DNA from: a virus
Virus record (IMG/VR): IMGVR_UViG_3300049215_000789
Location: 1-26,819 of that record
Strand: one strand, 5' to 3'
DNA: 26,819 nt
Shown here: one piece after another, positions 15,842-23,316 of the stretch
How positions within the stretch are numbered: position 1 is the first letter of the stretch
Layout: each line of letters opens with the position of its first letter
The notes under the pieces: model-generated
Seen by the model: the letters and a program-made list of their open reading frames with translations, nothing else
Databases searched by the model: none
Told to the model about the DNA's origin: nothing
Made by a program: the position numbers and the translations under genes

Positions 15842-18222
15842 GCGGCGTCCGCAATTTCTTCGGCGGCGGCGGCTCGCATCCGGCCGTGGCGCCGGATTAC
15901 ACCGGCCTGCAGATCCAGACCGCCGTCAACGCGCTGCCGATCGCGATCGTGTGGGGTGAATCAAAGCTCGCGCCGAACCTGATCTGGTACGACAATTTCA
16001 GCGCCGTCGCGCAAACCTCCGGCTCCGGCGGCAAGGGCGGCGGCTCCGGCGGCGGCAATGTCACCGGCTACAGCTACTTCGCCGATATCATCATGGCGCT
16101 GTGCGAAGGGCCAATTATCGGCATCAATCAGGTGTGGCGCGGCCAGTCCGATTATACGCTGGCCCAGCTCGGCCTCGGGTTGTTTCTCGGCACCACGCCG
16201 CAGACCGATTGGAACTATCTCACCACCGCTTATCCGGCGCAGGCGCTCGCCTATCAGGGCACCGCCTATCTGGCGGCATCGAGCTACAGCCTCGGCTCGA
16301 GCGCGATTTTGGACAACCACAATTTCGAGGTCCAGAGCCTTTTTTTCGGCAGCGGCACCAACGGCATCGACGCCGATCCGGCGCAAGTGGTCAACGATTT
16401 TCTTACCAATGCGCAATACGGCATCGGTTTTCCGTCGGCCTCCATCAACAGCGCGACGCTGTTCGGATCGAGCGGCGATGCGTCGTTTCAGACCTATTGC
16501 GCGGCGATCGGGCTGTCGATCTCGCCGGCCTTGACCAATCAGGAAACCGCCTCGTCGATCCTCGACCGCTGGCTGAGAATCTGCAACACCGCCGCCGTCT
16601 GGTCGGGCGGCGAACTCAAATTTTTGCCCTATGGCGACACCGCGACCACCGCGGGCGCGGTCGAGAGCGCCACGCAGCAGCGGCAGATCCCGCCGGCCGG
16701 CGAGACCAATACCACCTACCCGACCGTCGTTGTCAGCGCGGCGGCGCGCTTTGTCGCCGATGGCGGCGTGACCTATGCGCTTTCCGGCGTTGCGCTGACC
16801 AATACCGGCTCGGCGCCGACGGTCGCCGGCACTTACGGCATTTCGCCCGCCGGCAGCTATCTGTTCTCCACTGCCGACGGCGGCAATCTGGTCAAGATCA
16901 CTTACCAATATTCGGTTGCGGCAAGCTTCGTGCCGAATGTCACGCCGGTCTACGATCTCGACGACGACGATTTCGTGCATGAGGCGAATGCCGACCCGGT
17001 CCAGGTGTCGCGTTCCGATCCCTACGAAGCCTACAATGTCTGGCGCATGGAGGTGGCCGACCGCGACAACGCCTATAACGTCACCACCGTCGAATCGCGC
17101 GATCAGAATGCGATCGAGCTCTACGGCATGCGCATCGCGCCCACCTTCACGGCGCACGAAGTGTGCGACCCGGACGTAGCGCTGCTGTCGGGCCAGCTGA
17201 TGCTGCAGCGCTCGGTCTATATCCGCAACACCTACAAGTTCCGGCTGTCCTGGGAATATTGCCTGCTCGATCCGATGGATCTGGTGACGCTGACCGACGC
17301 CAATCTGGGGCTGAACAAGACCGCCGTCCGCATCACCGATATCGAGGAAGACGACCAAGGACTGCTCGACATCACGGCCGAGGAATTTCCGCTCGGCCAT
17401 GCCACGGCGACGCTCTATGCGACGCAGCAGGTCAACAATTCGCCGATCAATCGCAATTACGCGCCAAATCCGGTCAATACGCCGATCATCTTCGAGCCGC
17501 CGTCCGCGCTCGCGAGCTCGCAGGTGTGGATCGCCGCATCGGGAGGTTTTGGCGGGGCTGCCGATCCGCTGTGGGGCGGTTGCTTTGTCTGGGTGTCGCT
17601 CGACCAGACGACGTATCTGAACGTCGGTAAGATCACGGCGCCGGCGCGCCAAGGCACGCTCACCGCGTCGCTTGCAGCCTTCAGCGGCACCAATCCCGAC
17701 ACATCCGATACGCTTTCCGTCAATCTCGGCGAAAGCGCAGGCACCCTCGCGACGGTATCCGATATCGCGGCGAGCCTCGGACAATCGCTGTGCATCGTCG
17801 ACAGTGAGGTATTGTCCTTCAGCGTTGCGACGCTCGCGTCACCGAACCATTACAGCCTGACCGGGCTCTATCGCGGCTTGTACGGCACGGCGGCGGTGTC
17901 GCATACCGCGGGCGCGCCGTTTGCGCGACTCGACACCGCGATTTTCGAATACGATCTGCCGGCTCAATTCGTCAATCAGACGCTTTACATCAAGCTGCAG
18001 AGCTTCAATGCCTTCGGCTCGGGCGTTCAGGATATTTCGACCTGCGCCGTCTACACGGTGTTGCCGGTGGGCGTGATCGAGCATCCGATCGCCGCCGCCG
18101 AGAACACCGGCACGGCGCAGGATTTCAAATCACTGACGCTCGCGGTCGGCACCAAAGACGATTTCGGCGGGACGCTCGGGTTATCGGTTTCCATCAGCGT
18201 CGATCTCGGCGCCTGCCACTGA
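15838..18222 (+). CDS. Tail-tip / host-specificity protein (Phage-tail_3, GTA gp15-like)
   Basis: 794 residues, the central tail-tip protein equivalent to lambda J in position. The N-terminus (MSGVRNFFGGGGSHPAVAPDYTGLQIQTAVNALPIAIVWGESKLAPNLIW), a Gly/Ser spacer (about 62-75) and SYFADIIMALCEGPIIGINQVW are characteristic. Residues about 185-270 (FLTNAQYGIGFP, FQTYCAAIGLSISPAL, ILDRWLRICNTAAVWSGGELKFLPYGD) match the Phage-tail_3 domain. A small beta-rich insertion lies near 300-365, and the C-terminal third is beta-rich with YSLTGLYRGLYGTAAVSH. It starts in a 4-base overlap with the microprotein gene. A 607-residue open frame on the other strand is a shadow. Confidence 0.87.
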   Translation: MSGVRNFFGGGGSHPAVAPDYTGLQIQTAVNALPIAIVWGESKLAPNLIWYDNFSAVAQTSGSGGKGGGSGGGNVTGYSYFADIIMALCEGPIIGINQVWRGQSDYTLAQLGLGLFLGTTPQTDWNYLTTAYPAQALAYQGTAYLAASSYSLGSSAILDNHNFEVQSLFFGSGTNGIDADPAQVVNDFLTNAQYGIGFPSASINSATLFGSSGDASFQTYCAAIGLSISPALTNQETASSILDRWLRICNTAAVWSGGELKFLPYGDTATTAGAVESATQQRQIPPAGETNTTYPTVVVSAAARFVADGGVTYALSGVALTNTGSAPTVAGTYGISPAGSYLFSTADGGNLVKITYQYSVAASFVPNVTPVYDLDDDDFVHEANADPVQVSRSDPYEAYNVWRMEVADRDNAYNVTTVESRDQNAIELYGMRIAPTFTAHEVCDPDVALLSGQLMLQRSVYIRNTYKFRLSWEYCLLDPMDLVTLTDANLGLNKTAVRITDIEEDDQGLLDITAEEFPLGHATATLYATQQVNNSPINRNYAPNPVNTPIIFEPPSALASSQVWIAASGGFGGAADPLWGGCFVWVSLDQTTYLNVGKITAPARQGTLTASLAAFSGTNPDTSDTLSVNLGESAGTLATVSDIAASLGQSLCIVDSEVLSFSVATLASPNHYSLTGLYRGLYGTAAVSHTAGAPFARLDTAIFEYDLPAQFVNQTLYIKLQSFNAFGSGVQDISTCAVYTVLPVGVIEHPIAAAENTGTAQDFKSLTLAVGTKDDFGGTLGLSVSISVDLGACH

Positions 18223-18321
18223 TTTTCAGCCGCGACACCATTTGCCGGCGATAGCGCGCTCACGCGCGTCAAACGCAATGCCTGCAACCCACATTGGGCG
18301 CGGCTTTATGGGGAGTGACGC

Positions 18322-19344
18322 ATGGTTACTGCCGTTCAAGTGCAATATCGGCGCGATACTGCCGCCAATGTCGCCGGTTTTACCGGCGCCGCCGGTGAGA
18401 TCGTCGTCGACACCACGCGCAATCGCGCCGTCGTCCAGGACGGCGCCACCGCGGGCGGCTTTGCTCTCGCCAAGATCGCCGACGCCCAGGGCTATGGCTT
18501 CGTCGCCAATTACGGGCTCGCGGCCTCGGTCGCGGCCAACAATCTCACGGTCGCGCTGGTCAATGCCGCGGGCAACAATCCCTCGGCCGCCAACTCCGTG
18601 TTCGTGCCGTTTCGCAACGTGACGCTCGGCACCGGGACGCCGGCCTTTGTCGAGATTACATCGGCGCTGTCGATTCAGATCGCGTCCGGCGACACCCTCG
18701 GCACCGCCAACACCGTGCCGTTCCGGTTCTGGATCGTCATTTTCAATTCCGGCGGCACGCCCGTTCTGGGTGCGATCAATTGCACCGTGGGGGCGGGGAC
18801 CGCGGCATTGTCGCCGACCGCGATCGCTCCGCTCGACGAAACGGCGCTGCAATCGCCGACATCGACGATCGGCAACACGGCCGGCGTGCTCTATGCCGGC
18901 GCCAGCGTCAGCGCCAATTCGCCGATGCGGGTTCTCGGCTATGTCGAATATGGCGGCGGCCTCGGCACGGCGGGAACCTACAACGCCGCGCCATCGAAAG
19001 TGCAATTGTGCGGGCCGTTCGTGCCGCGTCCCGGCCAGACCGTGCAGTCGAAATTCACCACGACCGCGAGCGTAAGCATTGCGCCGACGAGCGCCGTCAA
19101 TCTGGTGAGGGCCGTTTGCTACGCCTCGCTGACCGGCGCCAACAACTCCGCATCGATCGCTCTGAAACGCGGGTCGACCAGTCTCGCCAGTGCGGCAATT
19201 ATCGGCGCGACGATGAACGATTGGGCGGGCGCCTTATGCGTGATGGACAATCCGCAGACGACTTCGTCGACCACTTATTCGCTGTCGAACACGGGCCTGG
19301 GATTTTCAACGGAATTCATCATCCTCGACGAGATCATGGGCTGA
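18322..19344 (+). CDS. Tail fibre / appendage protein
   Basis: 340 residues. The N-terminal 48 residues (VQVQYRRDTAANVAGFTGAAGEIVVDTTRNRAVVQDGATAGG) are the short attachment module found at the start of many phage tail fibres, with the pattern RR.T......GE..VDT....V..DG.T. The rest is Ala/Ser/Thr/Gly-rich, beta-structured and low in charge, fitting a trimeric receptor-binding fibre; the C-terminus (STTYSLSNTGLGFSTEFIILDEIMG) is compact. It follows the tail-tip gene by 99 bases. It is the second candidate receptor-binding protein besides the glycine-rich fusion at 8917. A tandem repeat starts at its stop codon. Confidence 0.75.
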   Translation: MVTAVQVQYRRDTAANVAGFTGAAGEIVVDTTRNRAVVQDGATAGGFALAKIADAQGYGFVANYGLAASVAANNLTVALVNAAGNNPSAANSVFVPFRNVTLGTGTPAFVEITSALSIQIASGDTLGTANTVPFRFWIVIFNSGGTPVLGAINCTVGAGTAALSPTAIAPLDETALQSPTSTIGNTAGVLYAGASVSANSPMRVLGYVEYGGGLGTAGTYNAAPSKVQLCGPFVPRPGQTVQSKFTTTASVSIAPTSAVNLVRAVCYASLTGANNSASIALKRGSTSLASAAIIGATMNDWAGALCVMDNPQTTSSTTYSLSNTGLGFSTEFIILDEIMG

Positions 19345-19392
19345 TCTGCGGGCTGATCTCTGAGCTGACTTCGGGCTGAACCCGGGCTGGTC
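19338..19392 (+). repeat. Degenerate tandem repeat GGGCTGAyC, five copies
   Basis: Copies of 11-12 bases starting at 19338, 19350, 19362, 19373 and 19384, each based on GGGCTGA. The first overlaps the fibre stop codon. Each unit carries an in- or out-of-frame TGA, so extension of the fibre frame is blocked. Downstream to 19534 there are two small hairpins (GCAGCG/CGCTGC at 19397-19414; CGGCGTG/CACGCCG at 19472-19491) and no gene. Confidence 0.6.
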
Positions 19393-19534
19393 TTTTGCAG
19401 CGGTGCTTCGCTGCTCCCGCTCAAATTCGATCAGACAATCAAAGGGGTGATCGGGCGTCATCGCTTTCGCACGGCGTGTTTCGGCACGCCGCGACGGCCT
19501 TCCTCATCCGGCAATCAAATCTGGGAGAATTGGA

Positions 19535-20053
19535 ATGACCTCAACTGGCATGGCTTCAATGTCAGGGCCGAATATTTGGCCGTTGCAAAGGGACTGTCTC
19601 GCCTTCTACGGCGATCCGCGGCAGGCGGGCTGGCTGCACGCCAATACGGTCGATGTGCCGTGTCCGTGGCCGCTCCACGTCGGCAATGTCGCGGTGAAGA
19701 ATATCCTCATCCACAAGAAGTGCGCCGAAAGCCTCGTCCGGGTGCTCGGCGCCATCTGGGACGCGGTCGGGCGCGATGCCGGCAAGATCAGGCAATTGCG
19801 CTACGACGTCTATGACGGCAGCTATAATCTGCGGCTCATCCGCGGCAGTGCGTCCGCGATGTCGATGCACGCCTTCGCGGCGGCGATCGATTGGGACGCC
19901 GCCGACAATGCCCAGCACGATCGCAGGCATCTGTTCCAGGACGACAGCCTCCTGGTCGCGAAATTTCGCGAGGAGAATTGGGTCTGGGGCGGCGATTGGG
20001 CCGCGGGCTCGGTCGACGCCATGCATGTCCAGGCGGCGCGGGTCCACCCATGA
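19535..20053 (+). CDS. M15-family D-Ala-D-Ala carboxypeptidase-like endolysin
   Basis: 172 residues. Zinc peptidase of the M15 (VanY/Ply500-like) group: His112 and Asp119 in SMHAFAAAIDWD, and His164 in DAMHVQ are the metal ligands; a Glu at 146/147 just before NWVWGGDW is the likely catalytic base. It cleaves peptide cross-links in peptidoglycan for host lysis. No signal peptide is visible, so it probably depends on a holin. Start ATG 19535 has GGGAG 8 bases upstream; Met6 and Met9 are less likely. Its stop overlaps the next ATG as ATGA. First gene of the lysis cassette. Confidence 0.85.
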   Translation: MTSTGMASMSGPNIWPLQRDCLAFYGDPRQAGWLHANTVDVPCPWPLHVGNVAVKNILIHKKCAESLVRVLGAIWDAVGRDAGKIRQLRYDVYDGSYNLRLIRGSASAMSMHAFAAAIDWDAADNAQHDRRHLFQDDSLLVAKFREENWVWGGDWAAGSVDAMHVQAARVHP

Positions 20054-20589
20054 GCAAGACATTCTGTCTCGTCGACCTCTACGGGCTGGGCGGGCTTGCG
20101 ACCTCGCCCGGCATGCTGACGCTCGCCGGAAAGATCAAAAAGCTCGGCACCGGCTTTGTCGTGCTCGGGCCTTACGATCAATCACAGTGGCAAGAGGCGG
20201 CCGGCGATCTTGCAAACCGTCCGGCGGCCGATCTGATCGGCGCCGTAGGTTACAGCCTGGGCGCCAATAACGTTGTCCAGATCGCCGGCATGCTCGGCCG
20301 CAAGATCGATTATGTCGCCGGCATCCAGCCGTCGTTTTGGGGGCTCGGGGTCGACTGGTCGGCGGCCATCGCGTTGCCGCCAAGAGTCGGCGCGGCGCGC
20401 TGCATCTACAATCCGAATTTTCTCGCCACCGGCGGCCTCGGTTACGCGCGTTACGCCGCGCCGGAAGCTTTTGCCGGTCGACTTCGTCTCACCACCACAA
20501 ACGATCTGCATCCCGACGTCGATGCCGATACCGGCGTGCACGGACTGATCCTGAGCGACCTGCGCAATCTCATGCCGAGGGAGAACTGA
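20050..20589 (+). CDS. GxSxG alpha/beta-hydrolase-like protein in lysis cassette
   Basis: 179 residues, beginning in a 4-base overlap with the endolysin, so translation is coupled. It starts with a beta strand and Gly loop (CLVDLYGLGG) and has a nucleophile elbow GAVGYSLGANNVVQIAG (Ser69 in GYSLG), followed by DYVAGIQPSFWG. A likely catalytic His is in NDLHPD (His154), or possibly VHGLI (His164); the Asp is not certain. The size is small for this fold but the order of elements is right. An esterase acting on an envelope lipid or ester during lysis, comparable in logic to mycobacteriophage LysB, is an inference from position. I know no characterised close family. Confidence 0.6.
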   Translation: MSKTFCLVDLYGLGGLATSPGMLTLAGKIKKLGTGFVVLGPYDQSQWQEAAGDLANRPAADLIGAVGYSLGANNVVQIAGMLGRKIDYVAGIQPSFWGLGVDWSAAIALPPRVGAARCIYNPNFLATGGLGYARYAAPEAFAGRLRLTTTNDLHPDVDADTGVHGLILSDLRNLMPREN

Positions 20590-20591
20590 AA

Positions 20592-20771
20592 ATGGGAACC
20601 GATCAATTCACCGGAATTCTGCGCGCCGTGATCCCGGCCGGCGTCGCCTATGTGGCGGGCAAAGGCTGGCTGCCGGCCGACACGGCAAGCGACATCGGCG
20701 CCGGCATCGTCACCATCCTCGCCGCGATCTGGTCGTGGAAGACCAATACGCCCGGCAAGACCGTCAAATGA
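20592..20771 (+). CDS. Putative small holin (Pam3 gp28-like)
   Basis: 59 residues: TDQFTGILRAVIPAGVAYVAGKGWLPADTASDIGAGIVTILAAIWSWKTNTPGK. Two short hydrophobic stretches (about 8-23 and 33-48) flank a GKGW...D turn, and the short tail is basic. The pattern DQ..GILRAV...G..Y..GKG.......A...GA.VT...A.WSW matches small phage membrane proteins annotated as putative holins. It starts 3 bases after the hydrolase gene. Such a protein would permeabilise the inner membrane and release the endolysin. Its size fits; no functional data. Confidence 0.68.
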   Translation: MGTDQFTGILRAVIPAGVAYVAGKGWLPADTASDIGAGIVTILAAIWSWKTNTPGKTVK

Positions 20772-20782
20772 GGAGCAACACC

Positions 20783-21148
20783 ATGCGACACGCTCTCCTG
20801 CCGGTCATTGCGGCGCTTGCGCTTGCCGGCTGTACGGCGACCCAGCAGGCGCAATTCCAATCTGGCGTCGCCGCTTTCAACAACGACGTGGCGCTGATCG
20901 ATTCCTCGATCGCCACGGTGTCGTCGGCGCTCGCCAATAATTGCACGCAACTGGCAGCGACCGGGCAGGCGCTCGCCACGCTGATCGGCACCAGCACGGC
21001 CGCCGGCGCCGGCCTGACCGGCGTCGATGCGGCGATCGTCAGCTACTGCCAGGCGCATCCGACCAATATCACGACCGCCGTCAGCGCGACGGCGGCGGCG
21101 ATTTCAGCCGGCAAGGCCGCGCAATCGGCAGCCAAAGCGGGGAACTGA
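20783..21148 (+). CDS. Small lipoprotein, possible spanin-like component
   Basis: 121 residues. Type II signal peptide with lipobox: MRHALLPVIAALALAGC, lipidated Cys17. The mature part is Ala/Thr/Ser-rich with two further Cys residues (NNCTQL, SYCQAH), and the C-terminus is helical (AISAGKAAQSAAKAGN). Start at ATG 20783 is favoured by AGGAG 7 bases upstream; an ATG at 20768 overlapping the holin stop would put six residues ahead of the signal peptide. Lying between holin and coiled-coil membrane protein, it may serve as the outer-membrane spanin partner, but it is longer than typical Rz1, so this is tentative. Confidence 0.65.
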   Translation: MRHALLPVIAALALAGCTATQQAQFQSGVAAFNNDVALIDSSIATVSSALANNCTQLAATGQALATLIGTSTAAGAGLTGVDAAIVSYCQAHPTNITTAVSATAAAISAGKAAQSAAKAGN

Positions 21149-21149
21149 C

Positions 21150-21422
21150 ATGGAAGCGCTCCTGCCAGTTCTTGCGGCGATTTTTCCGTCCGTCGAATTC
21201 GAGGGATTGAGCATCGCCGAGTGGGAGGAAATCGTCGCCGCCTTGGCGGCCGCGAAGCCCGAGATCGAAGCGATGGCTGAGAAGCTCAAGCCGGTCGTCG
21301 CCAAATTCGTCGGCCGGCTGAAGCTCAAGGACAGCGGAACGCCGCTCATCAACTCCGTTCCGGGTTACGCCGCCGACGGCAGCGTCACGCCGATCCCAAG
21401 TGCGATGAGCGGCGTTCGGTGA
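21150..21422 (+). CDS. Small hypothetical protein in lysis cassette
   Basis: 90 residues starting 1 base after the lipoprotein stop. The first ~60 residues are helical and amphipathic (LPVLAAIFPSVEFEGLSIAEWEEIVAALAAAKPEIEAMAEKLKPVVAKFVGRLKLK); the tail is Pro/Gly/Ser-rich (PLINSVPGYAADGSVTPIPS). There is no clear membrane segment and no family that I recognise. Its stop (TGA 21420-21422) is within a few bases of the next gene's ribosome site, so the cassette is translated as a tight unit. Confidence 0.6.
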   Translation: MEALLPVLAAIFPSVEFEGLSIAEWEEIVAALAAAKPEIEAMAEKLKPVVAKFVGRLKLKDSGTPLINSVPGYAADGSVTPIPSAMSGVR

Positions 21423-21430
21423 GGACCAAG

Positions 21431-21760
21431 ATGCCGGGAAAACTTGACGAGATCAGCCGCGCCATCGGATCGCTGGAAACGAGTGTGCGAGAGCTCAAGC
21501 GCCGGATGGACGAGAACCGCACGCTGCAGGCGCGGCGTCACGCCGACAGTTCGGCGACCTTGCGGGAATTGTCCGACAAGCTCGACCAGCACGCCGCCGC
21601 GGTTGCGACCATCCAGCCGACCGTGGCGGCGTTGGAATTGTCACGTTCGAAGCTGGCAACGTGGGCGTCTATCGGGCTTGGGGCCGTCGCGCTGCTGGGC
21701 TGGGTCGTCGAAGCCGGAATCAAATGGGCCTTGAGTGTCGTGCTCTCGCATTTTCAGTGA
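21431..21760 (+). CDS. Coiled-coil, single-TM phage protein (DUF1515-like)
   Basis: 109 residues. Residues 1-~72 form a charged coiled coil (LDEISRAIGSLETSVRELKRRMDENRTL... LRELSDKLDQHAAAVATIQPTVAALELS). A C-terminal membrane segment (ATWASIGLGAVALLGWVVEAGIKWALSVVL) follows. The layout resembles DUF1515-type proteins in rhizobial prophages and some inner-membrane spanin or holin-accessory proteins, though topology (TM at the C-terminus) differs from a classical i-spanin. ATG 21431 has GAGG about 6 bases upstream; a GTG at 21419 overlapping the previous stop is an alternative. It is the last prophage gene, followed by a strong terminator. Confidence 0.68.
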   Translation: MPGKLDEISRAIGSLETSVRELKRRMDENRTLQARRHADSSATLRELSDKLDQHAAAVATIQPTVAALELSRSKLATWASIGLGAVALLGWVVEAGIKWALSVVLSHFQ

Positions 21761-21805
21761 ATGCGGGCTTAAGCCGGCGACGATAACAAAGCCGCTCGTC
21801 CCTCT

Positions 21806-21839
21806 CGCCCCGCTCGGCTTCGGCCGGCGGGGCGTTTTT
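21806..21839 (+). terminator. Rho-independent terminator of the prophage late operon
   Basis: Stem CGCCCCGC (21806-21813) with GCGGGGCG (21827-21834), inner GGCTTCGGCC loop, then TTTTT. A near-identical terminator follows the gstI-like gene at 23597. Confidence 0.85.
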
Positions 21840-21868
21840 GTTTTGTCGGAAGGAGCGGCGCCCGGCGC

Positions 21869-21901
21869 AAAAAAACGTGAGGGCCCGGCAGGACCCCCAC
21901 G
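21869..21901 (-). terminator. Rho-independent terminator of glnII
   Basis: On the minus strand a GC-rich hairpin with outer pair CGTG/CACG (21876-21901) is followed by seven T (complement of 21869-21875). It lies 37 bases beyond the glnII stop. Confidence 0.8.
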
Positions 21902-21937
21902 CTTATTCATCAAAGTCGGCAGTCGCTTCGGCTGTGC

Positions 21938-22975
21938 TTAGGCCGCGGCGCTGACGCTGCCGCTTGTCGGCACGGAGGCGATCGTCTTCAGAACCTGCGA
22001 AGTGATCTGGTACGGGTCGCCTTGGGAGTTCGGCCGGCGGTCTTCCAGATACCCCTTGTAGCCGTTATTGACGAAGCTGTGCGGCACGCGGATCGAAGCG
22101 CCGCGGTCGGCAATCCCATAGCTGAACTCGGTGATCGCCGCGGTCTCGTGCTTGCCGGTCAACCGCATATGGTTGTCCGGGCCGTAGACCGCGATGTGAT
22201 CGGCGCGAGCTCCCTCGAAGGCCTTCATCAGCGCTTCGAAATACTCCTTGCCGCCGACTTCGCGCATATAGGCGGTCGAGAAGTTGCAGTGCATGCCGGA
22301 GCCGTTCCAGTCGGTGTCGCCGAGCGGCTTGCAGTGGAACTCGATGTCGACGCCGTATTTTTCGGTGAGCCGCAGCATCAGATAGCGGGCCATCCACATC
22401 TGGTCGGCCGCAGTCCTCGAGCCCTTGCCGAATATCTGGAATTCCCACTGGCCCTTCGCCACCTCGGCGTTGATGCCTTCGTGGTTGATGCCGGCCGCAA
22501 GGCAGAGATCGAGATGCTCCTCGACCATCTTGCGGGCGATGTCGCCGACATATTTGTAGCCGACTCCGGTGTAGTAGGGGCCTTGCGGCGCCGGATAACC
22601 GCTCGCCGGGAAGCCGAGCGGGCGGCCGTCTTTGTAGAAGAAGTATTCCTGCTCGAAGCCGAACCAGGCGCCGGGGTCGTCCAGAATGGTGGCCCGCTTG
22701 TTCGACTCGTGCGGCTGGCCGTTGGGCAGCATCACTTCGCACATCACCAGCACGCCATTGATGCGCGCGGCGTCGGGATAGACGGCGACCGGTTTGAGAA
22801 CGCAATCCGAATTCGAACCGGTGGCTTGATTGGTCGAGGAGCCGTCGAAGCCCCATAGCGGAAGCTGTTCGAGCGTCGGAAACGCGTCGAAATCTTTCAG
22901 CTGCGTCTTGCCGCGCAAGTTCGGCACTGGCGTGTAACCGTCCAGCCAGACGTATTCGAGTTTATATTTTGTCAT
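21938..22975 (-). CDS. glnII: Glutamine synthetase type II (GSII)
   Basis: 345 residues, eukaryotic-type GSII that makes glutamine from glutamate, ammonia and ATP in the cytoplasm. Signatures: WGFDGSST (41-48), the ATP-binding stretch around GINHEGINAEVAKGQWEFQ (162-180), NGSGMHCNFS (224-233) and DRGASIRVP (290-298). Length is typical. Rhizobia and some actinobacteria carry it in addition to GSI. It has GGGAG 5 bases before ATG 22975, a sigma-54 promoter at 23070-23085, and a palindromic leader. Nitrogen control through NtrC is established for rhizobial glnII; I see no clean NtrC dyad here. It is divergent from a gstI-like gene. Unlike GSI it lacks the adenylylation loop. Confidence 0.96.
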   Translation of the reverse strand: MTKYKLEYVWLDGYTPVPNLRGKTQLKDFDAFPTLEQLPLWGFDGSSTNQATGSNSDCVLKPVAVYPDAARINGVLVMCEVMLPNGQPHESNKRATILDDPGAWFGFEQEYFFYKDGRPLGFPASGYPAPQGPYYTGVGYKYVGDIARKMVEEHLDLCLAAGINHEGINAEVAKGQWEFQIFGKGSRTAADQMWMARYLMLRLTEKYGVDIEFHCKPLGDTDWNGSGMHCNFSTAYMREVGGKEYFEALMKAFEGARADHIAVYGPDNHMRLTGKHETAAITEFSYGIADRGASIRVPHSFVNNGYKGYLEDRRPNSQGDPYQITSQVLKTIASVPTSGSVSAAA

Positions 22976-23035
22976 GACGACTCCCGTGAGCTGATGCGTA
23001 AAAACCGAGGGGATGCTGAAGCGTGCTCAGCGTCA

Positions 23036-23053
23036 TCGGCGCCGCGGCGCCGA
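23036..23053. repeat. 18-base perfect palindrome in the glnII leader
   Basis: TCGGCGCCGCGGCGCCGA lies a few bases downstream of the expected sigma-54 transcription start of glnII and 61 bases before its ATG. In RNA it would form a very stable hairpin close to the 5' end. A possible second stem, GCTGA/TCAGC, is nearby. Confidence 0.6.
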
Positions 23054-23069
23054 CTGCCGCCCATTTCAA

Positions 23070-23085
23070 GCATTTAATGTGCCAA
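23070..23085 (-). promoter_or_regulatory. Sigma-54 promoter of glnII
   Basis: On the minus strand TTGGCACATTAAATGC has the invariant GG-N10-GC (-24/-12) with TGGCAC intact. Predicted start is near 23059, giving a leader of about 83 bases before the glnII ATG. Confidence 0.8.
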
Positions 23086-23316
23086 TCCATGCACGAATGG
23101 CGCCTAAACGCCCGAATGCTGCAGTGCCGCAGCAATTCCGCAGCTTAGTTTTGCGAGTGAAATAAGCAAACACAGGAATGCACATAATGTAGTCAAACGA
23201 TGATTTGATCTAAGGCAACACGAACAATGTGCGAGCAAAGGGTTATATTAATCGAGAATCACGACACTCAGTAACAAAGGCGCCGTTGCTTGGGCGCCGA
23301 CCGAAGGAACCGAGCT

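Larger units (their letters stand above)
22976..23316. other. glnII-gstI divergent control region
   Basis: 341 bases holding the glnII leader with its palindrome (23036-23053) and the sigma-54 promoter (23070-23085). The rest is AT-richer, with several TGCAC/GTGC half-sites (for example near 23093, 23178 and 23228) that could be NtrC half-sites but form no clean consensus dyad. No sigma-54 promoter toward gstI with correct GG-N10-GC spacing was found. No gene. Confidence 0.6.

Noticed and set aside
15961-17784. 607-residue open frame on the minus strand
   Set aside because: Lies within the tail-tip gene; repetitive Arg/Gly/Asp-rich translation and no start context.
19472-19491. Hairpin CGGCGTG/CACGCCG as a terminator before the endolysin
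   Set aside because: No T run follows and it lies inside the late operon.
2008-21839. Complete RcGTA-type gene transfer agent
   Set aside because: Tail gene order resembles GTA gp12-gp15, but no terminase, portal or capsid is present, and the CI/LexA-like repressor, lysis cassette and cargo are not part of that cluster.
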